NCBI RefSeq assembly: GCF_001598915.1
Contig: NZ_BDAP01000005.1
Coordinates: 310,001-374,000 of the forward strand
Direction of reading: 5' to 3'
Length of the DNA: 64,000 nucleotides
Source of the DNA: Williamsia muralis NBRC 105860
GTDB taxonomy: Bacteria > Actinomycetota > Actinomycetes > Mycobacteriales > Mycobacteriaceae
The notes beneath the pieces were generated by a model that worked only from the letters and a program-made list of their open reading frames with translations, was not told the origin of the DNA and did not search any database. The position numbers were made by a program, and so were the translations under genes. How positions within the stretch are numbered: position 1 is the first letter of the stretch; each line of letters opens with the position of its first letter. This document shows positions 48,102 through 56,740 of the stretch, piece after piece.

Positions 48102-49367
48102 GTGACTAACTCTCTTCGCGATTACTCCACCCTCGGCGGGAATTTCCCGAACGTCGTCGTGACATCGATGGTTGCCACCACTTCCGTCGGCGAAGACCTC
48201 GATTCCACGTGGAAGGGTCTTCTCGCCGGAGAGAGTGGCATCAAAACGCTCACCGACGACTGGGTCGAGGAGTACGACCTCCCGGTCCGGTTCGGTGGGC
48301 GGCTTGTCAAAGATCCGACTGACGAGGTCTCGCGGGTCCAGGCCCGCCGCATGGCCTACGTCGAGCGGATCGCCTACGTGATGGGCAAGCGTCTCTGGGT
48401 GCATGCCGGTGAGCCCGACGTCGAGAAAGATCGTCTCGGTGTTGTCATCGGCACCGGGCTCGGTGGCGGCGACGCTCTCATCGAGGCCGACAGGGTCATG
48501 AAGACCACGGGCAACTACCGCAAGGTGTCCCCGCTGGCAGTACCCATGTCGATGCCCAACGGTCCCGCCGCGGTCGTCGGCCTCGAGATCGGGGCCAAGG
48601 CCGGCGTCATCACGCCGATCTCCGCCTGTTCCTCGGGATCTGAGGCCATCGCCCACGCGTGGCGTCAGATCGTCATGGGTGACGCCGACATCGTCGTCAC
48701 CGGTGGCGTCGAGGGTCACATCGACTCGGTGCCCATCGCGAGTTTCGCGATGATGCGTGCGATGAGCACCCGCAACGAGGACCCGGCCGCAGCCTCGCGC
48801 CCGTTCGACAAGGACCGCGACGGCTTCGTCTTCGGCGAAGCCGCTGCTCTCATGGTCATCGAGCGTGAGGACCACGCTCGTGCTCGGGGCGCGCACATCC
48901 ACGCGCGCGTGCTCGGTGCGGGCATCACGTCCGACGGCTACCACCTGGTCGCACCCGACCCGGAGGGAACCGGCGCCGCGCGGGCGATGAAACGCGCGAT
49001 GTCGACAGCTGGGCTGAGTGCATCGGACATCACCCACGTCAACGCCCACGCCACGTCCACCTCGGTGGGCGATACGGCTGAAGCGTTCGCGATCAACGCG
49101 GCCGTCGGCGATCATGCCGCGGTCTACGCACCGAAGTCTGCCCTCGGGCACTCCATCGGTGCGGTGGGGGCACTCGAATCGGTTCTGACCATCAAGGCCA
49201 TCGAAGAGGGAGTCATCCCTCCGACCTTGAACCTCGACAATCAGGATCCGGAAATCAACCTCGACGTGGTTCACGGTGAACCCCGTTACGGCCAGATCGA
49301 ATACGCCATCAACAACTCGTTCGGATTCGGTGGGCACAATGTCGCGCTCGCCTTTGGGCGCTACTGA
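48102..49367 (+). CDS. kasA: Beta-ketoacyl-ACP synthase (KasA/KasB type)
   Basis: A 421-residue condensing enzyme with the Cys-His-His triad: [10 protein letters not shown] (Cys about 176), [11 protein letters not shown] (His about 317), [13 protein letters not shown] (Lys about 345, His about 350), and the C-terminal [10 protein letters not shown]. It extends acyl-AcpM with malonyl-AcpM. M. tuberculosis has kasA and kasB here; this operon has only one synthase before accD6. GTG 48102 is 6 bases after the acpM stop. Confidence 0.95.
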   Translation: MTNSLRDYSTLGGNFPNVVVTSMVATTSVGEDLDSTWKGLLAGESGIKTLTDDWVEEYDLPVRFGGRLVKDPTDEVSRVQARRMAYVERIAYVMGKRLWVHAGEPDVEKDRLGVVIGTGLGGGDALIEADRVMKTTGNYRKVSPLAVPMSMPNGPAAVVGLEIGAKAGVITPISACSSGSEAIAHAWRQIVMGDADIVVTGGVEGHIDSVPIASFAMMRAMSTRNEDPAAASRPFDKDRDGFVFGEAAALMVIEREDHARARGAHIHARVLGAGITSDGYHLVAPDPEGTGAARAMKRAMSTAGLSASDITHVNAHATSTSVGDTAEAFAINAAVGDHAAVYAPKSALGHSIGAVGALESVLTIKAIEEGVIPPTLNLDNQDPEINLDVVHGEPRYGQIEYAINNSFGFGGHNVALAFGRY

Positions 49368-49427
49368 CCCGTTGCCCCCTGTTCCTTCACGACAGGGCGC
49401 TTGAAGATCTACCTGTAAGGAGATTCC

Positions 49428-50879
49428 ATGACCACCATGGCCCCGATCACCAAGCACGAAGAGTCGGTCGATCCGCGAGATCCATTGCTGCGCTTGACCA
49501 ATTTCTTCGACGAAGCGTCGATGTCGTTACTGCACCCCCGCGACAAGTCGGGAGTGCAGGCTGCAGTCGGGCGAGTCAACGGTGTTCGCACCGTCGCCTA
49601 CTGCACCGACGGCACCGTGATGGGTGGGGCCATGGGGGTGGTGGGATGTAAGCACATCGTCAACGCCATCGACACCGCCATCGCCGAGCAGGCACCGGTC
49701 ATCGGTATCTGGCATTCCGGCGGAGCGCGGTTGGCCGAAGGCGTCGAAGCACTGCACGCCGTCGGCGAGGTGTTCGAGGCGATGGTCCGCGCATCGGGTT
49801 ACGTCCCGCAGATCTCCGTGGTCGTCGGCTTCGCAGCTGGCGGCGCCGCATATGGCCCGGCCCTCACCGACATCGTGATCATGGCCCCGGCCGGACGCGT
49901 GTTCGTCACCGGCCCCGACGTGGTCAAGAGCGTCACCGGCGAGGTCGTGGACATGGAGTCGCTCGGCGGCCCACTCACCCACGGCAAGAAGTCAGGCGTC
50001 TCGCACATCACCGCAGACTCCGAGCCCGACGCCTACTGGCGAGCTCGCCGACTCATCGCCACCTTCAGCCAGCAAGGACACTTCAGCCGTCAGAAGGCCG
50101 AAGCCGGCGACACCGACCTGCGGGCCCTGCTGCCCGAGTCGAACCGTCGCGCATACGACGTCCACCCGATCGTGCGGGCCCTGCTCGACACCGACATCGC
50201 GGCCGACGGCGAAACCGAGATCTCGAGTTTCGAAGAGCTGCAAGCAAAATGGGCTCCGAACATCACCATCGGGTTCGGCCGACTGTCCGGCCGAAGTGTC
50301 GGCGTCATCGCCAACAACCCGCTGCGCATGGGCGGCTGCCTCAACTCCGAGAGCGCCGAGAAGGCCGCACGTTTTGTGCGTCTCTGCGACGCATTCGGCA
50401 TCCCTCTGATCGTGATGACCGACGTCCCGGGCTACCTCCCCGGCGTCGGCCAGGAATGGGACGGCGTCGTCCGACGTGGAGCCAAACTGCTCCACGCATT
50501 CGCCGAATGCTCGGTTCCCCGCGTCACCCTGGTCACCCGCAAGATCTACGGCGGCGCCTACATCGCGATGAACTCGCGTGCCCTCGGTGCCACCGCCGTG
50601 TTCGCATGGCCGGGATCCGAGGTCGCCGTCATGGGCGCCAAGGCCGCGGTCGGCATCCTGCACAAGAAAGCCCTGGCAGCAGCGCCCGACGACGAGCGCG
50701 AAGCACTGCACGAACGCCTCGCCGTCGAGCACGAAGCCATCGCCGGCGGCGTGGGTCGCGCACAGTCGATCGGCGTGGTCGACGAGATCATCGATCCCGC
50801 CAAAACCCGCAGCATCATCGCCGAAGCCCTGGCCTCGGCGCCGGCTCGGCGCGGACGCCACAAGAACATACCCCTGTAA
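49428..50879 (+). CDS. accD6: Acyl-CoA carboxylase beta subunit AccD6
   Basis: The 483-residue carboxyltransferase has two crotonase-like halves with GGARLAEGVEALHAVGEVF, VVGFAAGGAAYGPALTD (first oxyanion hole) and LVTRKIYGGAYIAMNS with DVPGYLPGVGQEWDG (second). It transfers carboxyl from biotin on an alpha subunit encoded elsewhere to acetyl-CoA, giving malonyl-CoA for FabD. AAGGAG precedes ATG 49428. It is the last gene of the operon; a strong terminator follows at 51000. Confidence 0.96.
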   Translation: MTTMAPITKHEESVDPRDPLLRLTNFFDEASMSLLHPRDKSGVQAAVGRVNGVRTVAYCTDGTVMGGAMGVVGCKHIVNAIDTAIAEQAPVIGIWHSGGARLAEGVEALHAVGEVFEAMVRASGYVPQISVVVGFAAGGAAYGPALTDIVIMAPAGRVFVTGPDVVKSVTGEVVDMESLGGPLTHGKKSGVSHITADSEPDAYWRARRLIATFSQQGHFSRQKAEAGDTDLRALLPESNRRAYDVHPIVRALLDTDIAADGETEISSFEELQAKWAPNITIGFGRLSGRSVGVIANNPLRMGGCLNSESAEKAARFVRLCDAFGIPLIVMTDVPGYLPGVGQEWDGVVRRGAKLLHAFAECSVPRVTLVTRKIYGGAYIAMNSRALGATAVFAWPGSEVAVMGAKAAVGILHKKALAAAPDDEREALHERLAVEHEAIAGGVGRAQSIGVVDEIIDPAKTRSIIAEALASAPARRGRHKNIPL

Positions 50880-50890
50880 CTGTTCGCTTT

Positions 50891-50975
50891 GGTGTGGGCC
50901 TTAGTGCGTGCTCTTCGCTCGTCACGTGGCCGCTTCGCGACCGCGTTCCTCACTGCATCGCACGCGGCCCACACC
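50891..50975. repeat. 10-bp inverted repeat after accD6
   Basis: GGTGTGGGCC (50891-50900) and GGCCCACACC (50966-50975) are perfect inverses 65 bases apart, in the untranslated gap between accD6 and its terminator. The intervening sequence holds several small CG-rich dyads. It may form a 3' UTR structure. Purpose unknown. Confidence 0.5.
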
Positions 50976-51000
50976 TTCGCTCACGGGCGGCGCAGCCATA

Positions 51001-51050
51001 ACAAACAAAGCGGGCCCGGACTTTTCAGTCCGGGCCCGCTTTTGTTTGTT
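51001..51050. terminator. Strong bidirectional terminator of the FAS-II operon
   Basis: The segment forms a stem of about 22 bp: AAAGCGGGCCCGGACT then TTTC then AGTCCGGGCCCGCTTT, extended by A-rich and T-rich arms with a single bulge. Each strand ends in a T-rich tract, so it should stop the accD6 transcript on plus and the DUF3145 transcript (stop 51059) on minus. Confidence 0.92.
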
Positions 51051-51058
51051 CTGTACGT

Positions 51059-51577
51059 TCAGCCCACGCGCTGATGCAGCCAGGTGACCTCTGCGCCATC
51101 GCCACCCATGCGGAACGACTCGAGCGCCTCGTCCCACGCTGTGCCGAGCGCGGCATCGAGCGCGCCGGCCAATTCCATTCCGTCGGTGTGCGATTCGATG
51201 AGTGCGCGCAATTGCATCTCGCCCACGATCACGTCGCCGTTGGCGCTCATCGAACCGCGCCACAATCCGAGACCGGGCACATGGCTGAAGCGTTCACCGT
51301 CCACACCTTCACTGGCGTTCTCGGTGACCTCGAACCGCAGGACCGTCCACTCACGGAGAGCATTGGCCAGTCGGGCACCCGTACCCACGGGCCCCACCCA
51401 GTCCACCGTGGCACGCTGCAACCCCGGCCCTGCGTCCTGCGCCGACCATTTCAGGTTGGCGCGGGCGTCAAGGGTCGACGAAAGAGCCCACTCCACATGT
51501 GGGCACAACGCGACGGGTGAGGAGTGTATGTACACAACACCCGATGTCACGTCCGCAAACTGATTCAGATTGCGCAC
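51059..51577 (-). CDS. DUF3145 family protein
   Basis: A 172-residue actinobacterial DUF3145 protein (DVTSGVVYIHSSPVALCPHVEWALSS at the N-terminus region; LGLWRGSMSANGDVIVGE; GTAWDEALESFR). Function unknown. GTG 51577 preceded by GGAGGTGGAAA is chosen; the in-frame sequence to 51643 is Arg-rich non-homologous. The gene stands opposite to and shares a terminator with the FAS-II operon, as in mycobacteria. Confidence 0.9.
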   Translation of the reverse strand: MRNLNQFADVTSGVVYIHSSPVALCPHVEWALSSTLDARANLKWSAQDAGPGLQRATVDWVGPVGTGARLANALREWTVLRFEVTENASEGVDGERFSHVPGLGLWRGSMSANGDVIVGEMQLRALIESHTDGMELAGALDAALGTAWDEALESFRMGGDGAEVTWLHQRVG

Positions 51578-51699
51578 TTTCCACCTCCGGTTTCGACGAG
51601 AACGTCTTCCCCAACGTCTGTCGTACCCAGGAGCAGATATCACACCTTTGGTGTTTATTGTGCCTTAAGTGACCCGTGTTGCGCTAGTGCACGGTGATT

Positions 51700-52506
51700 T
51701 CAATGTGTCAGCGACTCGACAACCGAATCGTTGAACTCGCTCCACAAAGGCTTCGCCCACGGCCCGAAAGCTCGGTCGGTCAACACAACGCACGCTGCCG
51801 ACAACGCCGGATCGACCCACAAGAACGTGCCCGACTGACCGAAGTGCCCAAAGGTTTCCGGGCTGTTGGCCGCACCGGTCCAGTGCGGATCCTTGTTCGA
51901 GCGCAGTTCGAACCCCAGACCCCAATCGCACGGACGGTGCTTTCCGTACCCGGGCACGAACCCGTCGAGGCCGGGAAACTGAACCGACGTCGCGTCGGCG
52001 AACAACGAGGACGACACCAGTTTGGGATTGAGCAGCTCGACCGCAAAAGCCGCAAGGTCCTCGACCGTCGAGTGCGCCATGTGCCCCGCCGACCCCTGCA
52101 ATGACGTGGACCCCATGCCGAGCGGCTCGCACACGCCCTGGTGCAGATAGTCCGCGAACTCGATACCCGTCTCCGCCCCGATCAGATCGGCGAGCACCTC
52201 GAATCCTGCGCTGGAGTAGATCCGCTGCTCCCCCACACCCGCCGTCGGGGCACGCCCCTCGAACGGCAGGCCCGATGCGTGCGCCAACAGATGGCGAACG
52301 GTAGAGCCCTCCGGCCCGGCCGGCTGATCGAGCTCGATCGCCCCTTCTTCGACCGCCACCAGAGCCGCATGTGCGGTGAGCAGCTTGGTGACCGACGCGA
52401 GCAGGAACACCCGCTGCTGGTCGCCATGGCGTTCGATGACCTCTCCACCGGCGACCACCGCGGCCGCCACGGTGTCGACCGGCCATTCCTCGAGTTGTCT
52501 GAGCAT
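51700..52506 (-). CDS. Serine hydrolase of the beta-lactamase class C / EstB family
   Basis: The 268-residue protein has the SxxK catalytic motif in LASVTKLLTAH (S about 38, K about 41) and the second motif YSS in IYSSAGFEVLADLI. This places it with class C beta-lactamase-like esterases and D,D-peptidases. No signal peptide is visible, so it is probably a cytoplasmic esterase rather than a lactamase. Confidence 0.88.
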   Translation of the reverse strand: MLRQLEEWPVDTVAAAVVAGGEVIERHGDQQRVFLLASVTKLLTAHAALVAVEEGAIELDQPAGPEGSTVRHLLAHASGLPFEGRAPTAGVGEQRIYSSAGFEVLADLIGAETGIEFADYLHQGVCEPLGMGSTSLQGSAGHMAHSTVEDLAAFAVELLNPKLVSSSLFADATSVQFPGLDGFVPGYGKHRPCDWGLGFELRSNKDPHWTGAANSPETFGHFGQSGTFLWVDPALSAACVVLTDRAFGPWAKPLWSEFNDSVVESLTH

Positions 52507-52636
52507 GCGTTCATGCCATCACGACCGAGGCCGCACGAGCAACACGTCGCAGCTACACACCTGTGGAAATCGTTGCGGCGCAGCGGTTGGACACCTCCTG
52601 TGCGAGGCGCCCGACCAGACCCGGGAGACAAAAAAT

Positions 52637-52666
52637 GGGGCCGGCGAGTGTGCGCTCGCCGGCCCC
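52637..52666 (-). terminator. Intrinsic terminator of the alcohol dehydrogenase gene
   Basis: GGGGCCGGCGAG (52637-52648) pairs with CTCGCCGGCCCC (52655-52666) around TGTGCG. On the minus strand the stem is followed by ATTTTTTG, a classic U-tract, about 20 bases after the adh stop at 52687. Confidence 0.9.
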
Positions 52667-52686
52667 GGTGAGAGGGTTTCGGTTGA

Positions 52687-53823
52687 TCAGACCGCGTGGT
52701 CTTCTTCGGTGAAGCGGATGACTCCACGAATGTTCTTGCCGTCCAGCATGTCCTGGTAGCCCTCGTTGATCTGGTCGAGACGGTACTGGCGGGTGACCAT
52801 GTCGTCGAGGTTCAGCTTGCCCATCTTGTACAGCGACAGCAGCTGCGGGATGTCGAGCTTGGGGCTCGCGCCGCCAAAAATCGTTCCCTGCAGGTTCTTC
52901 TGGAGCAGGGTCAGCATCGCCAGGTTGAGGGTGACGTCGGACTCCATCATGCTGCCCATGCCGGTGAGCACGCAGGTGCCGGCCTTGGCCGTGATGCCCA
53001 TCCAGAGATCGACATCCTTGCCGTGCACCTCACCGACGGTGACGATCACCTTCTTTGCCATCTGTCCGGCGGTCACCTCGGCGATGGTCATTGCTGCTTC
53101 TTCGACGCTGGCGAATGCGTGCGTGGCCCCGAACTTCATGGCCTGCTCGCGCTTCCACTCCACCGGGTCGATGGCGAAGACGTAGCGTGCACCCGAGAGC
53201 ACAGCTCCCTGGAGAGCGGAGATACCGACACCACCGATGCCGACGATCGCGACATCTTCACCCGCCTGCACGTTCGCACTGTGGGTGGCCGAGCCGTAAC
53301 CGGTGGGAACACCGCAGCCCACCAGGCAGGCGACCTCGAACGGGATCTCTGGATCGATCTTCACCACCGAGGTCTCGTGGACCACCATGTATGGCGCGAA
53401 CGTACCGAGCAGGGTCATCGGGTAGACGTTCTCGCCGTCTGCGGTCTGCACGCGGAAGGTGTGGTCGGACACCGCTTCTCCCTGCAGGAGCATGGCCCCC
53501 ATGTCGCAGAGGTTGCTCTGTCCGGAACGGCACGACGGACATTTGCCGCAGGAGGGAATGAACGAGAGGACCACATGGTCGCCGACCTGGAAGTCGGTGA
53601 CGCCTTCGCCGATCTCGTCTACGACTCCGGCGCCCTCATGGCCGCCGAGCACCGGGAACCCAGCCATCGGGATGCCGCCGGTCACCAAGTGGTGATCGGA
53701 GTGGCACATCCCGGCGGCTTCCATCCGGATCTTGACCTCGCCCTTGCGGGGGTCACCGATCTCGATCTCTTCGATCGCCCACTTCTCGTTGAAGTTCCGG
53801 AGCAAAGCGCCTTTGGTCTTCAT
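52687..53823 (-). CDS. NDMA-dependent zinc alcohol dehydrogenase, AdhE1-like
   Basis: A 378-residue medium-chain dehydrogenase. Catalytic zinc ligands C40 and H62 (GMCHSDHH; GGHEGAG), structural-zinc cysteines C92, C95, C98 and C106, and the NAD motif GIGGVGISAL are all present. The closest sequence I recall is M. tuberculosis AdhE1 (Rv0162c, next to the mce1 locus), of the nicotinoprotein/NDMA group that keeps NADH bound. It oxidises alcohols or aldehydes. A KstR-like motif lies upstream at 53935-53948. Confidence 0.93.
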   Translation of the reverse strand: MKTKGALLRNFNEKWAIEEIEIGDPRKGEVKIRMEAAGMCHSDHHLVTGGIPMAGFPVLGGHEGAGVVDEIGEGVTDFQVGDHVVLSFIPSCGKCPSCRSGQSNLCDMGAMLLQGEAVSDHTFRVQTADGENVYPMTLLGTFAPYMVVHETSVVKIDPEIPFEVACLVGCGVPTGYGSATHSANVQAGEDVAIVGIGGVGISALQGAVLSGARYVFAIDPVEWKREQAMKFGATHAFASVEEAAMTIAEVTAGQMAKKVIVTVGEVHGKDVDLWMGITAKAGTCVLTGMGSMMESDVTLNLAMLTLLQKNLQGTIFGGASPKLDIPQLLSLYKMGKLNLDDMVTRQYRLDQINEGYQDMLDGKNIRGVIRFTEEDHAV

Positions 53824-53934
53824 TCAAACCCTCCACTCGCGGCGCCCGACGCGGCACCGCTCTTCTGCATTGAAGGTGACCACGTCACCACGGTTCGACC
53901 ACTGCAGTGACGACGGTCACTGGTCTTCAAGAAG

Positions 53935-53948
53935 TGTAACGTGTTTCA
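53935..53948. promoter_or_regulatory. KstR-like box upstream of the alcohol dehydrogenase
   Basis: TGTAACGTGTTTCA fits the KstR operator consensus TnnAACnnGTTnnA exactly. It lies 112 bases upstream of the adhE1-like start. About one such match is expected by chance somewhere in 64 kb, so the promoter position is the only support. Confidence 0.35.
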
Positions 53949-54024
53949 GTTTTCAGGGCCAGAACGGGTCTTGACCTGTGTCAGAAGACTTTCCGAAAAC
54001 CCGGCAAACGACGGGAAATAACGA

Positions 54025-54064
54025 GGACCCCCGACCGTCTCGTCGAAGAGTCGATCGGGGGTCC
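54025..54064. terminator. Hairpin downstream of fadD5-like gene
   Basis: GGACCCCCGA (54025-54034) pairs with TCGGGGGTCC (54055-54064), 21 bases beyond the fadD stop at 54085 on the minus strand. On the minus strand it is followed by TCGTTATTTC, moderately U-rich. Confidence 0.6.
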
Positions 54065-54084
54065 CGCGGTGTCTCCTGGGTGTG

Positions 54085-55689
54085 TCAGTGCTTGAGACCG
54101 GCGTCTTTGCCGCCGTACTCCTTGCGCAGCGACGGCTTGACGACCTTGCCCGACGCGTTGCGCGGCAATTCGTCGATGACGATCATTTCCTTGGGCTGCT
54201 TGAAGCGCGCGAGATGCTCGTTCAAGAACTCGATCAGTTCATCGAAGGTCAGCTCTTCGCCGGGCTTGAGCACCACGATCGCAACAGGTACCTCACCCCA
54301 GCGGTCATCAGCCTTGCCGACCACCGCTGCCTCGAGAATCTTCGGATGGGCGAAGAGCGCATTCTCCACCTCAGCGCAGTAGATGTTCTCGCCGCCGGAG
54401 ATGATCATGTCCTTCTTGCGGTCCACGACGTAGATGAAACCCTCGTCGTCCATGCGGACCAGGTCGCCGGAATGGAACCAGCCACCGGCGAATGCGTCGG
54501 CGGTGCCCTGAGGGTTCTGCCAGTAGCCCTCCATCATCGTGGGACCGCGGTAGACGATCTCGCCCACTTCGCCCGGAGCCACATCGTTCATCTCGGCGTC
54601 CACCACACGGGCCTGAACCGCCGGGATCACCTGACCCACCGAACCCAGCTTCCGGAGCGCGTCCTTGCCCTCGAGCACACAGGTGATCGGCGACATCTCG
54701 GTCTGACCGAACACCGCGACGTTGATCGCCTCGGGGAAGGTGTCGGCCATGGCCTGCAAGACCGTGTCCGATGCGGGAGCCGCACCCCACGAGATCACGC
54801 GCAACTTGAGGTTGCGGGGCTTGGCCTGCTGCACCGCGCACACCACCTGCCACTGAGCCGGGACCAGGAAGATCGAGGTGATCCCTTCCTTCTCCAGCAC
54901 GTCGAGCAGCGATTCCGGGTCGAAGGCCCCGAGGGGATGGATCACCGTACGGATGCCCATGTAGAACAGCGGGGCCATCGCACCCATCGCGGCGATGTGG
55001 AACATCGGAGCCACACAGGAGCCCACGTCATCGTTACGGATGTGCAGAGCCGAGATACAGGTGACCGCCTGCGCCTGCATGTTCGCGTGAGAAAGCATGG
55101 CGCCCTTGGGGTTACCGGTGGTTCCCGAGGTGTACATGATCATCGCGATCGAGTTCTCCGGCACGTCGATCGCCGGCAGATCGGAGGGGTCCTCTGCGAG
55201 AAGGTGCTCGTAGTCGAGCGCGTCGGCGACGTCGGACGGGCCGACGATGATCAGGTTCTCGATGCCATCGGTGCCCTTGCGGACCGCATCGGCCAACGGC
55301 GCCAGCAGCGACTCGGTGATGACAACCTTCGCACCGCTGTCGGCCACGAGGAATCCGACCTCGGGAGGCGTCATCCGGATGTTGACCGGCACCGCGATCG
55401 CGCCGATGAGGTTGGCGCCGAAGATCGCCTCGACGTACTCACTGCGGTTCAGCATCAGGATCAACACACGGTCGCCGAAACGCACACCCCGTCGGTACAG
55501 GGCTGCAGCGAACGCGACCGAGCGGTCGTTGAGTTCTTTCCACGTGGTGTCCTGACCCTGGAAACGCAACGCCACGTCGTTCGGCTTCATCGTCGCGTGC
55601 CGCCGCACGTGGGTGTTCCAGTTGTTCCGGCGCGACCGGAAAGGCTCTTCTACCAAGTGGTCTGATTGGGCCAGCGTGGTGCTCGTCAT
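54085..55689 (-). CDS. fadD5: Fatty-acid-CoA ligase, FadD5-like
   Basis: The 534-residue adenylate-forming enzyme has the P-loop IMYTSGTTGNPKGAML (about 183), the A5 GQTEMSP motif, WFHSGDLVRMD and a C-terminal SGKVVKPSLR lysine (adenylation) region. The N-terminal sequence RRNNWNTHVRRHATMKPNDV and overall pattern match mycobacterial FadD5 (Rv0166), the gene beside mce1. It activates fatty or steroid-derived acids with CoA. It follows the enoyl-CoA hydratase gene with 56 bases between. Confidence 0.9.
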   Translation of the reverse strand: MTSTTLAQSDHLVEEPFRSRRNNWNTHVRRHATMKPNDVALRFQGQDTTWKELNDRSVAFAAALYRRGVRFGDRVLILMLNRSEYVEAIFGANLIGAIAVPVNIRMTPPEVGFLVADSGAKVVITESLLAPLADAVRKGTDGIENLIIVGPSDVADALDYEHLLAEDPSDLPAIDVPENSIAMIMYTSGTTGNPKGAMLSHANMQAQAVTCISALHIRNDDVGSCVAPMFHIAAMGAMAPLFYMGIRTVIHPLGAFDPESLLDVLEKEGITSIFLVPAQWQVVCAVQQAKPRNLKLRVISWGAAPASDTVLQAMADTFPEAINVAVFGQTEMSPITCVLEGKDALRKLGSVGQVIPAVQARVVDAEMNDVAPGEVGEIVYRGPTMMEGYWQNPQGTADAFAGGWFHSGDLVRMDDEGFIYVVDRKKDMIISGGENIYCAEVENALFAHPKILEAAVVGKADDRWGEVPVAIVVLKPGEELTFDELIEFLNEHLARFKQPKEMIVIDELPRNASGKVVKPSLRKEYGGKDAGLKH

Positions 55690-55712
55690 GTTCTGCTTCC
55701 TGTCGTGGGACC

Positions 55713-55733
55713 GCCCGTTCGCGTCGAACGGGC
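55713..55733. promoter_or_regulatory. 9-bp inverted repeat upstream of fadD5-like gene
   Basis: GCCCGTTCG (55713-55721) and CGAACGGGC (55725-55733) are perfect inverses around CGT, in the 56-base gap between the enoyl-CoA hydratase stop and the fadD start. It could be an operator or a hairpin slowing transcription between the two genes. Confidence 0.45.
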
Positions 55734-55745
55734 CATTGTTGTCAA

Positions 55746-56567
55746 TTACTGGTTGGACGCCGATACGGGCGTGCGTGCCTTGCCGCGGGAGGCGAATGCT
55801 TCGATGAGCGCCGCGAACTCGGGCGACTGCAGCAGTTCGATCTGGCCCTCACGTTCGAGATCGAGTGCGAGGTCGAACCCCGCCAGCGTCTGAGCGTCGA
55901 CCGCCTGTTTGGTGAGCTCCAATGCCCGTGGCGATGCGGCCAGCAGTTTGTCGATGACCTTGTCGACCGTGGCCTGCAGCGCATCCGGTTCCACCACCGC
56001 CGTCACCAGACCGTCTGCCCAGGCCTGCGCAGCCGGCAGCTTCTCTCCGAGGAGCGCCATCGCATTGGCCCGGGCTCTGCCGACCGCGGCAGCGACGGTG
56101 GCGGTGGCGGCGCCGTCCGGCATCAGCCCGATGTTCACAAAGGCGAGCAGGAAGTAGGCGTCGGACGCGGCGTAGACGAGGTCCGAGGCAAACGCGATCG
56201 AGGCCCCGATACCGACAGCCGCCCCACCGACCACGGCGACCACGGGAACCTTGATCGCGCGAATGGCGCGGACCACGTCTGAACCGGTGTCGATGGTCTG
56301 CTCGGCGAGGGCTCTGGCTTCTTCCGGCGACTGCGGCGGTTCGGCTGACGCCATCGCCACGATGTCTGCCCCGGTGCAGAAGTCGCGACCCGGTGCGCCC
56401 AGTACAACCAGTCGCACTGAGTCGTCCCTCGCCCACGCGGTCATCACCTCGATGAAGGCTGCACTGGTCTCGGAGGCCATGGAGTTCTTTCGCTCAGGCC
56501 TGTTGATCACCAGCCGAGCCACTCCACGTTCGTCGATCGACGTTGTCAGGCCGTCTTGCCCTTGCAT
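55746..56567 (-). CDS. Enoyl-CoA hydratase/isomerase family protein
   Basis: A 273-residue crotonase-fold enzyme: LVINRPERKNSM at the N-terminus, the oxyanion hole DFCTGADIVAMA (about 62) and VAVVGGAAVGIGASIAFASDLVYAA (about 105). The usual two catalytic glutamates are not both obvious: the segment corresponding to position 164 reads GLMPDGAATATV, with Asp, as in isomerase-like members. It probably acts in beta-oxidation. ATG 56567 is preferred to the in-frame start at 56624. Confidence 0.88.
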   Translation of the reverse strand: MQGQDGLTTSIDERGVARLVINRPERKNSMASETSAAFIEVMTAWARDDSVRLVVLGAPGRDFCTGADIVAMASAEPPQSPEEARALAEQTIDTGSDVVRAIRAIKVPVVAVVGGAAVGIGASIAFASDLVYAASDAYFLLAFVNIGLMPDGAATATVAAAVGRARANAMALLGEKLPAAQAWADGLVTAVVEPDALQATVDKVIDKLLAASPRALELTKQAVDAQTLAGFDLALDLEREGQIELLQSPEFAALIEAFASRGKARTPVSASNQ

Positions 56568-56666
56568 AGATGCCACCCTCGGCTCAGATCTGGCAGCTGC
56601 GACACAGATCACGTGAATCCACATTAACTTCTCAGATCGTGGTCGGGGGCGTCAAGTGACGTCGCA

Positions 56667-56683
56667 CGTCGCCTGTGGCGACG
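56667..56683. promoter_or_regulatory. 7-bp inverted repeat upstream of the tandem TetR gene
   Basis: CGTCGCC (56667-56673) and GGCGACG (56677-56683) around TGT lie 58 bases before the TetR start in the divergent region facing the enoyl-CoA hydratase. It is short, but placed where a TetR operator would be. Confidence 0.35.
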
Positions 56684-56740
56684 CACAACACAGGCGGACC
56701 ACCCCTGCGCCCACGCGGTACCTGCAGCTAGCATGATCGG

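Noticed and set aside
46743-49457. 904-codon minus-strand open frame opposite the FAS-II operon
   Set aside because: It spans three well-supported plus-strand genes in antisense and shows no recognisable protein family.
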